From positions 1 to 64,000 of the forward strand of contig NZ_JAUSUJ010000002.1 in the NCBI RefSeq assembly GCF_030813915.1: a DNA stretch of 64,000 nucleotides. The letters run 5' to 3'. The translations under genes were made by a program, and so were the position numbers. Source of the stretch: Rhodoplanes tepidamans (GTDB lineage: Bacteria; Pseudomonadota; Alphaproteobacteria; Rhizobiales; Xanthobacteraceae). Positions 49,603 through 58,418 of this stretch are shown piece after piece (positions within the stretch are counted from its first letter, which is position 1; the number at the start of each line of letters is the position of its first letter). The notes beneath the pieces were generated by a model that made no database searches, had not been told where the DNA came from, and worked only from the letters and a program-made list of their open reading frames with translations.

Positions 49603-50832
49603 TCAGCCCAGCACGGCGACGAGGCGGTGCAGCGCCTCGGCCGTGGTCTCTTCGTCCTGAACCATGGCGATGCGGATGTAGTCGGCCCCCGGATTGGAGC
49701 CGTCGGCCTGGTCGCGGGCGATGTAGCGGCCCGGCAGCACCCGCACCCCGGCCTCGCGCCACAGCTTCAGCGTCGCGGCCTCGCTGCCGCCGAGCGCGGC
49801 GACGTCGAGCCACAGATAGAAGCCGCCGGCCGGCCGCCGGTAGCCCCAGCGGTCGCCGACGATCTGGTCGGCGAGGTCGAACTTCCGCGCATAGAGGCGG
49901 CGGTTCTCCTCCACATGCGCCTCGTCCGCATAGGCGGCGGCGGCGACGGTCTGCGCGACCACCGGCACCTGCGGGGCGGCGACGTTGCGGAGATCCAGGA
50001 ACTTCTGCAGGAACCCGGCGTCGCCGGCGGCGAAGCCGACGCGCAGGCCGGGCAGGTTCGAGCGCTTGGACAGCGACTGGAACACGACCGCGTTGGAGAA
50101 GTCCGCGCCGGCCGCCTGCAGGATGCCGGGCGGCGGCTCGCGGGTGTAGATCTCCGAGTAGCACTCGTCCGCGAAGACCAGGAATCCGTGCCGGCGGGCG
50201 AGCGTCAGCAGCCGCGCCAGATAGTCGAGGTCGGCGACGGCGCCCTGCGGATTGGCCGGCGAGGCGATGTAGAGCGCCGCGGTGCGGGCGAGCAGCGCGC
50301 CGTCGAGGGCGTCGAGGTCCGGCAGGAAGCCGTTGCGCTCGAACGCCGGCATGTAGACGACCTCGCAGTCGGCGGCGGTGCCGCCGGCCGGATAGGCCGC
50401 GTAGAACGGGTTCGGCACCAGCACGGCGGGCTTTCCGGGAAGCGGCCCGCGCTGCGTCTCGACCCAGCGCTTGGCCGCGAGGGCGCCGAGAAACAGGCCC
50501 TCGCGGGTGCCGCACAGCACCAGCACCTCGCTCGCCGGATCGACCGGCCGCGGCAGGTCGTAGCGGCGCGTCAGCCAGCCGGCCGCGGCGGCCCGGAACG
50601 CATCCGTGCCCTTGCCGGCCGGGTAGCGGCCGAGCGACGCGAGATCGGCGACGAGCGCATCCTTCACGAAGGGCGGGATGGGGTGCTGCGGCTCGCCGAT
50701 CGACAGGTTGATGGGCGTCTGCGCGGGCTCGACCCCGGCGAGCAGCTCGGTGAGCCGCACGAAGGGCGAGCGTGTGTCGAGCGGCCTCGCGGACGAGGTC
50801 GGGGGCGCGCAGGCGGCAGGCGTCATGGACAT
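49603..50832 (-). CDS. class I/II aminotransferase (DapC-like)
   Basis: A 409-residue PLP-dependent aminotransferase. INLSIGEPQHPIPPFVKDAL and LGRYPAGKGTDAFR are the substrate and early motifs; CGTREGLFLGALAA precedes the cofactor site; FADECYSEIYTREPP has the Asp and Tyr that hold PLP; the Schiff-base lysine is in FQSLSKRSNLPGLRVGF. The SLSKRSN form is that of N-succinyldiaminopimelate aminotransferase (lysine/peptidoglycan precursor pathway), but other acceptors are possible. ATG 50832 or 50826 may start it. Upstream lies a perfect CtrA site; downstream is ftsK. Confidence 0.88.
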   Translation of the reverse strand: MSMTPAACAPPTSSARPLDTRSPFVRLTELLAGVEPAQTPINLSIGEPQHPIPPFVKDALVADLASLGRYPAGKGTDAFRAAAAGWLTRRYDLPRPVDPASEVLVLCGTREGLFLGALAAKRWVETQRGPLPGKPAVLVPNPFYAAYPAGGTAADCEVVYMPAFERNGFLPDLDALDGALLARTAALYIASPANPQGAVADLDYLARLLTLARRHGFLVFADECYSEIYTREPPPGILQAAGADFSNAVVFQSLSKRSNLPGLRVGFAAGDAGFLQKFLDLRNVAAPQVPVVAQTVAAAAYADEAHVEENRRLYARKFDLADQIVGDRWGYRRPAGGFYLWLDVAALGGSEAATLKLWREAGVRVLPGRYIARDQADGSNPGADYIRIAMVQDEETTAEALHRLVAVLG

Positions 50833-50905
50833 CGGTCGTGTGTTCGTGAGCGGGGCCGCGCCGGTCGGCGCGGTCGCGTCGGGGTGAAGCTTAGAGGGGG
50901 CGAGG

Positions 50906-50920
50906 TTAAGGCGCGATTAA
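50906..50920 (-). promoter_or_regulatory. CtrA-type binding site upstream of aminotransferase-ftsK
   Basis: TTAA-GGCGCGA-TTAA is a perfect match to the CtrA consensus TTAA-N7-TTAA, and the right half continues as TTAACCAT, the extended form of the half-site. It lies about 75 bp upstream of the aminotransferase ATG. Full TTAA pairs are rare in DNA of this GC content. CtrA is the alphaproteobacterial cell-cycle regulator; ftsK is the next gene downstream. Confidence 0.7.
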
Positions 50921-51096
50921 CCATCGGCCGTCAAGGGCCTCGGGCGACGAGGAACCCCTCGTTCCGGGGCGCGGACCGCAAGGTCCGCGAGCCCGGAATC
51001 CAGACTCCCGGCGTCACTGGCTCACGAAGGACAGGGGATAGGGGATCCGGGCTCAGACCTTCGGTCGGCCCCGGAACGACGCGACACGGACGGGCC

Positions 51097-51130
51097 AAAA
51101 AAAGAGGCCCCGACGCGAGGTCGGGGCCTC
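51097..51130 (-). terminator. intrinsic terminator after amtB
   Basis: Perfect 10-bp stem GAGGCCCCGA / TCGGGGCCTC (51104-51113, 51121-51130) with a 7-base loop, followed on the minus strand by seven T residues (plus-strand A run 51097-51103). It ends the glnK-amtB transcript 60 bp after the amtB stop. Confidence 0.92.
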
Positions 51131-51190
51131 CCAGCGGCAGGGGCGGTGCCGGGTCTCCACCCCTGCCGGGTCCGTGTGCGAGGTGGGACC

Positions 51191-52633
51191 TCACATGTTG
51201 TAGGCACGCTCCCCGTGGTCGGCGAGGTCGAGGCCCTCGCGCTCCTGCTCGGCGGTCGGACGCAGGCCGACGACCAGATCGACGATCTTGTAGAGGATCG
51301 CCGAGCCGACGCCGGACCACACGATGGTCAGGCCGACGGCCTTCAGCTGCGAGATCAGCTGGGCCATCTGGTCGAAGTCGGCGACCTTGGCGGCGACGTA
51401 GTCGTAGACGCCGGTGCCGCCGAGCGCCGGGTTGACCAGGATGCCGGTGCCGATGGCGCCGACGATGCCGCCGACGCAGTGGATGCCGAACACGTCGAGG
51501 GCGTCGTCGTAGCCGAAGGCGTTCTTCACCACCGAGCAGAAGAACAGGCAGACGACGCCGACGATCAGGCCGAGCACCAGGGCGCCCATCGGGCCTGAGA
51601 AGCCGGCCGCCGGCGTCACCGCGACGAGGCCGGCGATGCAGCCCGACAGCGCGCCGAGGAGCGACGGCTTGCCCTTCACGATCCACTCCGCGAACATCCA
51701 CGACAGCGCCGCCGCGGCCGTGGCCACGAAGGTGTTGGTCATGGCGAGCGCGGCCGAGCCCGAGGCCTCGAGCGCCGAGCCGGCGTTGAAGCCGAACCAG
51801 CCCACCCACAGCAGGGCGGCGCCGATCATGGTCTGGGTCAGCGAGTGGGGCGGCATCAGCTCCTTGCCGAAGCCGATGCGGCGGCCGACGATCAGGGCAC
51901 CGACGATGCCGGCGATGCCCGCATTGATGTGCACCACGGTGCCGCCGGCGAAGTCGAGCGCGCCCCACGAGAAGATCTGGCCGGCGTCGGCCATCACCTC
52001 GTCGAGCTTGGCCTGCGCGGCCGCCTTGGCGGCCTCGTCGGTCGCGGCCGCGAGGGCGGCGGCGGCATCGGCGATCGCGTCGGGGCCGGCCCAGTACCAG
52101 ACCATGTGGGCGATCGGGAAGTAGATCAGCGTGATCCACAGCGGGATGAACAGGGCCAGCGCCGAGAACTTCATGCGCTCCGCGAAGGCGCCGACGATCA
52201 GGGCCGGCGTGATCGCCGCGAAGGTCATCTGGAAGCAGACGTAGATCAGCTCGGAGATGTTGGCGCCGACCGAGAAGGTCGCGGCCGCCGACTCCGGCGT
52301 CACGCCCGAAAGGAACAGCTTGGAGAAGCCGCCGATGAAGGGCGAGCCGCCCGTGAACGTCACGCTGTAGCCGTAGATGGCCCAGATCACCACGGCGATG
52401 CAGACCGTGTAGAACACGTGGGCCAGCACCGACAGCATGTTCTTGGAGCGCACCAGGCCGCCGTAGAACAGGGCGAGGCCGGGAATCGTCATCAGCAGGA
52501 CCAGCACGGCCGACGTCATCATCCAGGCGTTGTCGCCCTTGTTGATGGTCGGCGCGGCCCAGGCCGAGCTCGCCGCCAGCATCGCGACCGCGAAGGCCGC
52601 GATGCCCGCACGATACGGATTCTTGTATGTCAT
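51191..52633 (-). CDS. amtB: ammonium transporter AmtB
   Basis: A 480-residue ammonium channel. A cleavable signal sequence (residues 1-24, ending SSAWA) is followed by eleven membrane helices. The conserved pore histidines are in PIAHMVWYW and FGIHCVGGIVGAIGTGI. A longer extramembrane insertion is rich in alanine (DAIADAAAALAAATDEAAKA). GlnK plugs the channel when nitrogen is plentiful. AGGAGTGACAAG precedes ATG 52633; the frame is open 14 codons further, but that stretch overlaps the glnK end region. It follows glnK by 28 bp in the standard glnK-amtB operon. Confidence 0.96.
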   Translation of the reverse strand: MTYKNPYRAGIAAFAVAMLAASSAWAAPTINKGDNAWMMTSAVLVLLMTIPGLALFYGGLVRSKNMLSVLAHVFYTVCIAVVIWAIYGYSVTFTGGSPFIGGFSKLFLSGVTPESAAATFSVGANISELIYVCFQMTFAAITPALIVGAFAERMKFSALALFIPLWITLIYFPIAHMVWYWAGPDAIADAAAALAAATDEAAKAAAQAKLDEVMADAGQIFSWGALDFAGGTVVHINAGIAGIVGALIVGRRIGFGKELMPPHSLTQTMIGAALLWVGWFGFNAGSALEASGSAALAMTNTFVATAAAALSWMFAEWIVKGKPSLLGALSGCIAGLVAVTPAAGFSGPMGALVLGLIVGVVCLFFCSVVKNAFGYDDALDVFGIHCVGGIVGAIGTGILVNPALGGTGVYDYVAAKVADFDQMAQLISQLKAVGLTIVWSGVGSAILYKIVDLVVGLRPTAEQEREGLDLADHGERAYNM

Positions 52634-52661
52634 CTTGTCACTCCTGTCCGTTGGGTGCGGA

Positions 52662-53081
<420 letters not shown>

Positions 53082-53099
53082 TTAGCCTGGAGGACCCGA

Positions 53100-53115
53100 A
53101 TCAAACCGCGTGCCA
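53100..53115 (-). promoter_or_regulatory. sigma-54-type promoter of glnK-amtB
   Basis: On the minus strand TGGCACG-CGGT-TTGAT. The -24 element TGGCACG is a perfect match and the spacing is right; the -12 element is TTGA instead of TTGC. The position, about 100 bp before glnK, and the nitrogen-control context support it. Confidence 0.65.
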
Positions 53116-53434
53116 ACCCGGGTTCCATCCGGAGCGGCCATGATTCTGCGGTGCTTTGCCGCGCCGCCGCATGGCCGGGCCGCAGCCGCGCGCGTCCGGG
53201 CGGCCGAAAAGGCGGGCAGCCGCCGCGCGACGGCCGCGCCGTGCGCAATCGGGAGGCGTCTTCTGCCTAATTCGTGGTCAATGAGGCTGCGGCCGTTACC
53301 GGAGTGTAAACGGCAGGCGACCAAAGTATGATTTCGGCGTCGGGAAAGCGGGAGGACCGGCGCGCCACGGCCGCCCGGGGCCCGGGGCGGTCCGCGACGA
53401 GGGGGCTCCGCGCAGGCGAGGGCTCCGGATCAGG

Positions 53435-53539
53435 CGTCATTCCGGGCGCGCGTCAAAGGCGCGACCCCGGAATCCAGCGGCAAGCACCGCGTTCTGGGCT
53501 GGCTTCCGGGTCCGGCGCCCCGCGCCGGCCCGGAACGAC
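53435..53539. repeat. palindromic dispersed repeat
   Basis: Begins GTCATTCCGGGCGCGCGTCA and ends CGCGCCGGCCCGGAACGAC. The inner parts CCCCGGAATCCAGC and GGCTGGCTTCCGGGTCC are also inverted. Same family as the element at 56,503. Confidence 0.7.
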
Positions 53540-53592
53540 CGGATCATGCAAGCCATCGCCGGGCGGGAGCATCCGGTGCGCCGCCCGTCCGC

Positions 53593-54072
<480 letters not shown>

Positions 54073-54138
54073 CTACGACAATGCCGCGCGGTCGTCAGCC
54101 GCCCTTTGCCCGCTGCGACGGACGGACGGCGCCTTCCC

Positions 54139-55008
54139 TCAGTCGTGGCGCGGCCGCACCACGCCCTCCTGCGCCACCGAGGCGACCAGCGTGCCGTCGC
54201 GCGAGAAGATCAGGCCGCGGCCCAGCCCGCGCGCCCCGTGCGAGCTCGGGCTGTCCTGGCAGTAGAGCAGCCACTCGTCGGCCCGGAACGGCCGGTGGAA
54301 CCACATCGCGTGGTCGAGGCTCGCCGCCATGATGTCCTTCTCGAACAGGGTGCGGCCGTGCGGGATCATCGAGGCGTCGAGCAGCAGCATGTCGGATGCG
54401 TAGGCGAGCACGCAGCGGTGGATCGCCGGCTCGTCGGGCAGCCGGCCGGTGGTGCGGATCCACACGTGGAACCGGCCTTCCGGGTGCGCCTTGCCGAGAT
54501 AGCGCTCGAACTCGACCGGCCGCAGCTCGATCGGCCGCTCGCGCTCGTAATAGCCGCGCACCGGGTCGGGCATCAGCGGCAGGATGCGCTCCTTCAGCTC
54601 GAGCTCGCTCGGCAGGTTCTCCGGCCCGACCACGTCCGGCATCCTGAACTGGTGCTCGAAGCCCGCTTCGGCGCGATGGAACGACACCATGGCCGAGTAG
54701 ATCGGGCGGCCGTGCTGGATCGCGGTGACGCGCCGCGTCGTGTAGCTCTTGCCGTCGCGCAGCCGTTCCACCTCGTAGATGATCGGCACCTTGGGATCGC
54801 CGGCGAGCAGGAAATAGGCGTGCAGCGAGTGCGGCGGCCGCTCGGCGATCTCCTCGACGGTGCGGCAGGCGGCGACCAGCGCCTGGCCGATCACCTGGCC
54901 GCCGAACACGCGCTGCCAGCCCGACTGCGGCGAGCGTCCGCGGAAGAGGTTCACCTCGAGTCGTTCGAGATCGATGACGGATAGAAGGTGCTGGACGGCG
55001 GACGCCAT
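54139..55008 (-). CDS. tesB: acyl-CoA thioesterase II
   Basis: A 289-residue double-hotdog thioesterase that hydrolyses medium- and long-chain acyl-CoA. Signatures: VFGGQVIGQALVAACRTV and HSLHAYFLLAGDPKVPI in the first half, and LASLDHAMWFHRPFRADEWL-like sequence near the catalytic Asp-Thr/Ser-Gln region (YCQDSPSSHGARGLGRGLIF) in the second. Normal length (286 in E. coli). ATG 55008 gives the family start (MASAVQHLLSVIDLERL). Minus strand, divergent from the ubiquinone hydroxylase gene. Confidence 0.94.
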   Translation of the reverse strand: MASAVQHLLSVIDLERLEVNLFRGRSPQSGWQRVFGGQVIGQALVAACRTVEEIAERPPHSLHAYFLLAGDPKVPIIYEVERLRDGKSYTTRRVTAIQHGRPIYSAMVSFHRAEAGFEHQFRMPDVVGPENLPSELELKERILPLMPDPVRGYYERERPIELRPVEFERYLGKAHPEGRFHVWIRTTGRLPDEPAIHRCVLAYASDMLLLDASMIPHGRTLFEKDIMAASLDHAMWFHRPFRADEWLLYCQDSPSSHGARGLGRGLIFSRDGTLVASVAQEGVVRPRHD

Positions 55009-55094
55009 GGACTGCGGACCTGTCGTTGCGGGTGGATGTCGCAGTGACGCCGGCGCACCGCACAAAGTCAAGGCGAGGACGCCACGGTCCGCTC

Positions 55095-55165
55095 GTCCCC
55101 GCGCAGGCGGGGATCCAGGGCGACACGGCACGACGCCCCTGGATGCCCGCTTTCGCGGGCATGAG
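55095..55165. repeat. REP-like intergenic repeat
   Basis: GTCCCCGCGCAGGCGGGGAT and CTGGATGCCCGCTTTCGCGG with GGGCATGAGCGGAC form a pair of hairpins in the tesB / UbiH-family upstream gap. Related to the elements near 6,050 and 29,650. Confidence 0.5.
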
Positions 55166-55273
55166 CGGACGGGGCGAAGACTCCGCCGCATGGCCGCGGG
55201 CTCGCGGTCGGTGCTATAGCTCGCCCCGGGGCCGCGCCGCTGCGCCGGGGCGACCGAACGATGCGGTGACGAC

Positions 55274-56494
55274 ATGACGGCTGAACGAACCAATGTGGTG
55301 ATCGCCGGCGGCGGCTTCGCCGGCCTGGCGCTGGCGCTGGCGCTGCGCCAGTCGCTCGGGCCCGCCTTCGGGGTCGTCGTCGCCGATCCGGCCGTCGCCC
55401 GCCCGAACGTCGATGCGCGCGCCTCGGCGATCGCGGCGGCGACCCGGCGGATGCTGGAGACGCTCGGCGTGTGGCCCGCCGTGGCGCCGGCCGCCCAGGA
55501 CATCCTCGACATGGTGATCACCGACAGCCGGCTCGACGACGCCGTGCGGCCGGTCTTCCTCACCTTCGCGGGCGAGGTGGCGCCCGGCGAGCCCTTCGCC
55601 CAGATGGTCGAGAACGGCGTGCTGCTGCAGGCGCTGACCGCGCGGGCCAAGGTGGACGGCATCGATCTGCGCGCCACCAGCGTCACCGGTTACGAGGCGA
55701 ACCCGCAGAGTGTGAGAGTCACGCTCGGCGACGGCGCCGTGATCGAGGCGGGCCTCCTGGTCGCCGCCGACGGCGTGCGCTCGCGGCTGCGCGACCTCGC
55801 CGGCATCACGGTGGTCGGCTGGGAATACGGCCAGTCGGCGATCGTCACCACGGTGAAGCACGAGCGTGAGCATCACGGCTGCGCCACCGAGCACTTCCTT
55901 CCCGCCGGGCCGTTCGCGATCCTGCCGCTGACCGAGAACCGCGCCTCGCTGGTCTGGGTCGAGACCACCGAGGAGGCGAAGCGCATCGTCGCGCTGCCGG
56001 ACGCGGGGTTTCACGACGAGCTGGAGAAGCGCTTCGGCCTGCATCTCGGCACGCTCGAGGCCGTCGGCCCGCGCCAGGCCTATCCGCTCGGCCTCGGCGT
56101 CGCCCGCGCCTTCGTCGCCGAGCGCCTCGCCTTGATCGGCGACGCGGCGCATCGCGTCCATCCGATCGCCGGCCAGGGCCTCAATCTGGGTCTCCGCGAT
56201 TCGGCGGCGCTCGCCGAAGCGGTGGCGGACGCCGCGCGGCTCGGCCTCGACATCGGCGGCCCCGACGTGCTGGAACGCTACCAGCGCTGGCGCCGCTTCG
56301 ACACCATGACGATGGGCATCGCCACCGACGGGCTCAACCGCCTGTTCTCGAACCGCTCCGACGTGCTGCGGCTGGTCCGCGACCTCGGCCTCGGCCTGGT
56401 CGACCGCGCCCCCGTGCTCAAGCGCGTCTTCGTCCGCGAGGCCGCCGGCCTCTCCGGCGAGGTGCCGAAGCTGCTGAAGGGCGAGGCGCTGTAG
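55274..56494 (+). CDS. UbiH/UbiF-family ubiquinone biosynthesis hydroxylase
   Basis: A 406-residue FAD monooxygenase that hydroxylates the ubiquinone ring. FAD-binding GxGxxG motif VVIAGGGFAGLALALAL, the second motif LLVAADGVRSRLRDLAG (DG), and the ribityl-binding motif ALIGDAAHRVHPIAGQGLNL are all intact. The specific ring position cannot be told; alphaproteobacteria use UbiL or UbiM variants, and this could be UbiL. It is in a conserved Rhizobiales neighbourhood with tesB and the LON/thioredoxin genes. Confidence 0.92.
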   Translation: MTAERTNVVIAGGGFAGLALALALRQSLGPAFGVVVADPAVARPNVDARASAIAAATRRMLETLGVWPAVAPAAQDILDMVITDSRLDDAVRPVFLTFAGEVAPGEPFAQMVENGVLLQALTARAKVDGIDLRATSVTGYEANPQSVRVTLGDGAVIEAGLLVAADGVRSRLRDLAGITVVGWEYGQSAIVTTVKHEREHHGCATEHFLPAGPFAILPLTENRASLVWVETTEEAKRIVALPDAGFHDELEKRFGLHLGTLEAVGPRQAYPLGLGVARAFVAERLALIGDAAHRVHPIAGQGLNLGLRDSAALAEAVADAARLGLDIGGPDVLERYQRWRRFDTMTMGIATDGLNRLFSNRSDVLRLVRDLGLGLVDRAPVLKRVFVREAAGLSGEVPKLLKGEAL

Positions 56495-56502
56495 GGGTTC
56501 CC

Positions 56503-56605
56503 GTCATTCCGGGGCGCACCGAAGGCGCGAACCCGGAATCCAGCGGCAAACTCTGCGTCCTCGGCTGGATTCCGGGTTCGGCGCTGCGCACCGCCCCGGA
56601 ATGAC
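56503..56605. repeat. 103-bp palindromic dispersed repeat
   Basis: Outer arms GTCATTCCGGGGCG and CGCCCCGGAATGAC are a perfect 14-bp inverted repeat at the very ends. Inner arms AACCCGGAATCCAGC and GCTGGATTCCGGGTT are a perfect 15-bp pair. The whole element can fold as a long hairpin. It is the best-preserved copy of the family seen at 37,594, 50,950 and 53,435 and lies between convergent genes. Confidence 0.88.
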
Positions 56606-56631
56606 CCGTTCTGATCGGCCGGTTCCCGGCC

Positions 56632-57258
56632 TCACACCATCGGAATCGAGGCGACGTGCTGCTGGAAGGCGGGGCGCTGGTCGATGGCGGCGTACCAGCG
56701 TTCGAGATTGGGCATCGAGGGCCGCTCCGGCACCAGCTCGAGGAAGCGCCGCGCCATGATGGCGAGCGGGATGTCGCCGTAGGAGAAGGCGTCGCCGGCC
56801 AGATAGGTCGAGGTCGCCAGCGCCGCGTCGGCGACCGTCATCGCCGCGATGCACTTCTCCTTGCCGGCCGCGATCGCCGCCGCGTCGCGCTGTTCCGGCG
56901 GAGTGCGCACCAGGCCCCAGAACACCGGGAAGATGGCGGGTCCGGCGACGCTGAGCTGCCAGTCCATCCACTGCCCGGCGCGGGCGCGGCCGCGCGCGTC
57001 GGCCGGCTCCAGCGGGCCCGGCCCGTAGGTGGCCGCGAGATAACGGACGATGGTGTTCGACTCCCACAGCACGAAGCCGTCGTCCTCGCGCAGCGTCGGG
57101 ATCAGTCCGTTGGGGTTCAGGGCCAGATAGTCGGGATCCTTGTTGCCGCCGAACGGGCCGCCGAGATCGATGCGCTGGTGCTCGAGCCCCAGCTCGCCGA
57201 TCGCCCACATCACCTTCTGCACGTTGGACGAGGTCGTGCGGCCCCAGATGGTCAGCAT
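56632..57258 (-). CDS. glutathione S-transferase
   Basis: A 208-residue GST. N-terminal thioredoxin-like domain (LTIWGRTTSSNVQKVMWAIG, with Ser in the SSN site), the glutathione-binding NPNGLIPTLRED and WESNTIVRYLA motifs, and the all-helical C-terminal domain with FSYGDIPLAIMARRFLEL (the conserved Asp capping motif). Residues fit the general GstA-like group; the substrate is unknown. A short gap of 90-100 bp follows to the Trm112 gene. Confidence 0.92.
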   Translation of the reverse strand: MLTIWGRTTSSNVQKVMWAIGELGLEHQRIDLGGPFGGNKDPDYLALNPNGLIPTLREDDGFVLWESNTIVRYLAATYGPGPLEPADARGRARAGQWMDWQLSVAGPAIFPVFWGLVRTPPEQRDAAAIAAGKEKCIAAMTVADAALATSTYLAGDAFSYGDIPLAIMARRFLELVPERPSMPNLERWYAAIDQRPAFQQHVASIPMV

Positions 57259-57352
57259 GGTCTGCTCAGGCTCCGGCGTTGCGACGGACCGGCCGGGCGC
57301 GGCACCGGCGCCGCCCGGAACGATCAGGCGCGGGGAAGGGCACGGCCGCGCC

Positions 57353-57553
57353 TCAGTCGAGGCGGCGGGCCTCGTCGACCAGCATGATCGGGATGCCGTC
57401 GCGGATCGGATAGGCGAGGCGGGCGGCGCGGGACACCAGCTCCTGGCGCTCGGCGTCGTATTCGAGCGGGCCCTTGGTGAGCGGGCAGACGAGGATTTCG
57501 AGGAGTTTCGGGTCGACCGCGCCGGCCGCGCGGTCGGGAGGCGTCGAGGTCAT
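57353..57553 (-). CDS. Trm112-family small zinc-ribbon-like protein
   Basis: A 66-residue protein of the YcaR/Trm112 family: [19 protein letters not shown] and [18 protein letters not shown] are the two family blocks. Only one Cys of the usual metal site (CPLT) is present, as in many bacterial members. Eukaryotic Trm112 activates methyltransferases; the bacterial role is unclear. ATG 57553 (MTSTPPDR) is my choice; ATG 57562 would add three residues. Last gene of the cnoX-LON-Trm112 run. Confidence 0.9.
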   Translation of the reverse strand: MTSTPPDRAAGAVDPKLLEILVCPLTKGPLEYDAERQELVSRAARLAYPIRDGIPIMLVDEARRLD

Positions 57554-57701
57554 GCGATGCATCCGTTGGCGGAACGTCCGTCGTCGACGGCGGAACGGGC
57601 CGGCCGTCCGGCCGGGCGGGGCACCATACTCTCAGGGACCGCGCAGCGCCAACGGTCCGAGCCGCACCCGGTTCCGTTCCGTGTCTCCGGGCGGGCCCGC
57701 C

Positions 57702-58376
57702 TCACTGCAGCGGGGCGTCGCCGGGCGTGCGGCTCTTGGCGAGCTCGATCTCGGTGACGGCGACCAGGATCTCGGCCCGGGTCTTGAGGTCGGGCGCCTC
57801 CAGCAGGGCCTGCTTCTCGGCCGGCCCGTAGGGCGACATCATCGCCAGCGCGTTGACCAGCGCCTCGTTGGGGGCGTTCTCGATGCCCTCCCAGTCGGCC
57901 TTCAGCTTGTTGGCCTCGAGGAAGTCGCGCAGCGCCCGCAGGAGCGCCTCGCGGTCGACCGCCTTCTCGCCCTTGCGGGCGACGAAGTCGTCGGCGAACG
58001 GGCCGTAGGTGACGAGGCACTGGCGATAGGGGGTGTCGACCGAGAGCTCGTGCTCCACCCGGAACCGCGACACGCCGGTGAGCTGCAGGAGATAGCGGCC
58101 GTCGCCGGCCTCGGCGAACTGGGTGATGCGGCCGACGCAGCCGACCTTGAACAGGGTCGGCCTGTCTTCCGGGCCCGGATGGGCGCTGTCCGGCTGGATC
58201 ATGCCGATCAGCCGGTGGCCGTTCCGGAGGGCGTCGTCCACCATGGCGAGATAGCGCGGCTCGAAGATGTTGAGCGGCATCTGGCCGCGCGGCAGCAGGA
58301 GGGCGCCCGGCAGCGGGAACACCGGGAGGGTCGACGGCAGATCCGCCGGGCCGCGATACACCGCATTCATCGGCAT
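57702..58376 (-). CDS. LON substrate-binding-domain protein
   Basis: A 224-residue protein with only the N-terminal substrate-recognition domain of Lon: LPVFPLPGALLLPRGQMPLN, IFEPRYLAMVDDAL and GCVGRITQFAEAGDGRYLL are the usual blocks, followed by a helical C-terminal part. There is no ATPase or protease domain, so it is probably a chaperone-like or adaptor protein. In relatives it lies directly after the thioredoxin-TPR gene, as here (42-bp gap), and is likely cotranscribed. Confidence 0.92.
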   Translation of the reverse strand: MPMNAVYRGPADLPSTLPVFPLPGALLLPRGQMPLNIFEPRYLAMVDDALRNGHRLIGMIQPDSAHPGPEDRPTLFKVGCVGRITQFAEAGDGRYLLQLTGVSRFRVEHELSVDTPYRQCLVTYGPFADDFVARKGEKAVDREALLRALRDFLEANKLKADWEGIENAPNEALVNALAMMSPYGPAEKQALLEAPDLKTRAEILVAVTEIELAKSRTPGDAPLQ

Positions 58377-58418
58377 GGCCGGTCTCCGGGCCTGGTCCGG
58401 CGAGCGGACCGGGCCGTC

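Larger units (their letters stand above)
50833..51190. other. 358-bp gap between aminotransferase start and amtB end
   Basis: Holds, from left to right: the aminotransferase promoter region with a CtrA-type site (50906-50920), a dispersed repeat (about 50950-51080) with CTCGTTCCGGGGCGCGGACC, GAGCCCGGAATCCAGA and GGCCCCGGAACGACGC, and the amtB terminator. No gene. Confidence 0.7.

Noticed and set aside
43994-49660. Open frame of 1,888 codons on the plus strand opposite xthA, lolA and ftsK
   Set aside because: It is antisense to five recognised genes, and its protein is low-complexity Arg/His/Gly-rich sequence without any domain.
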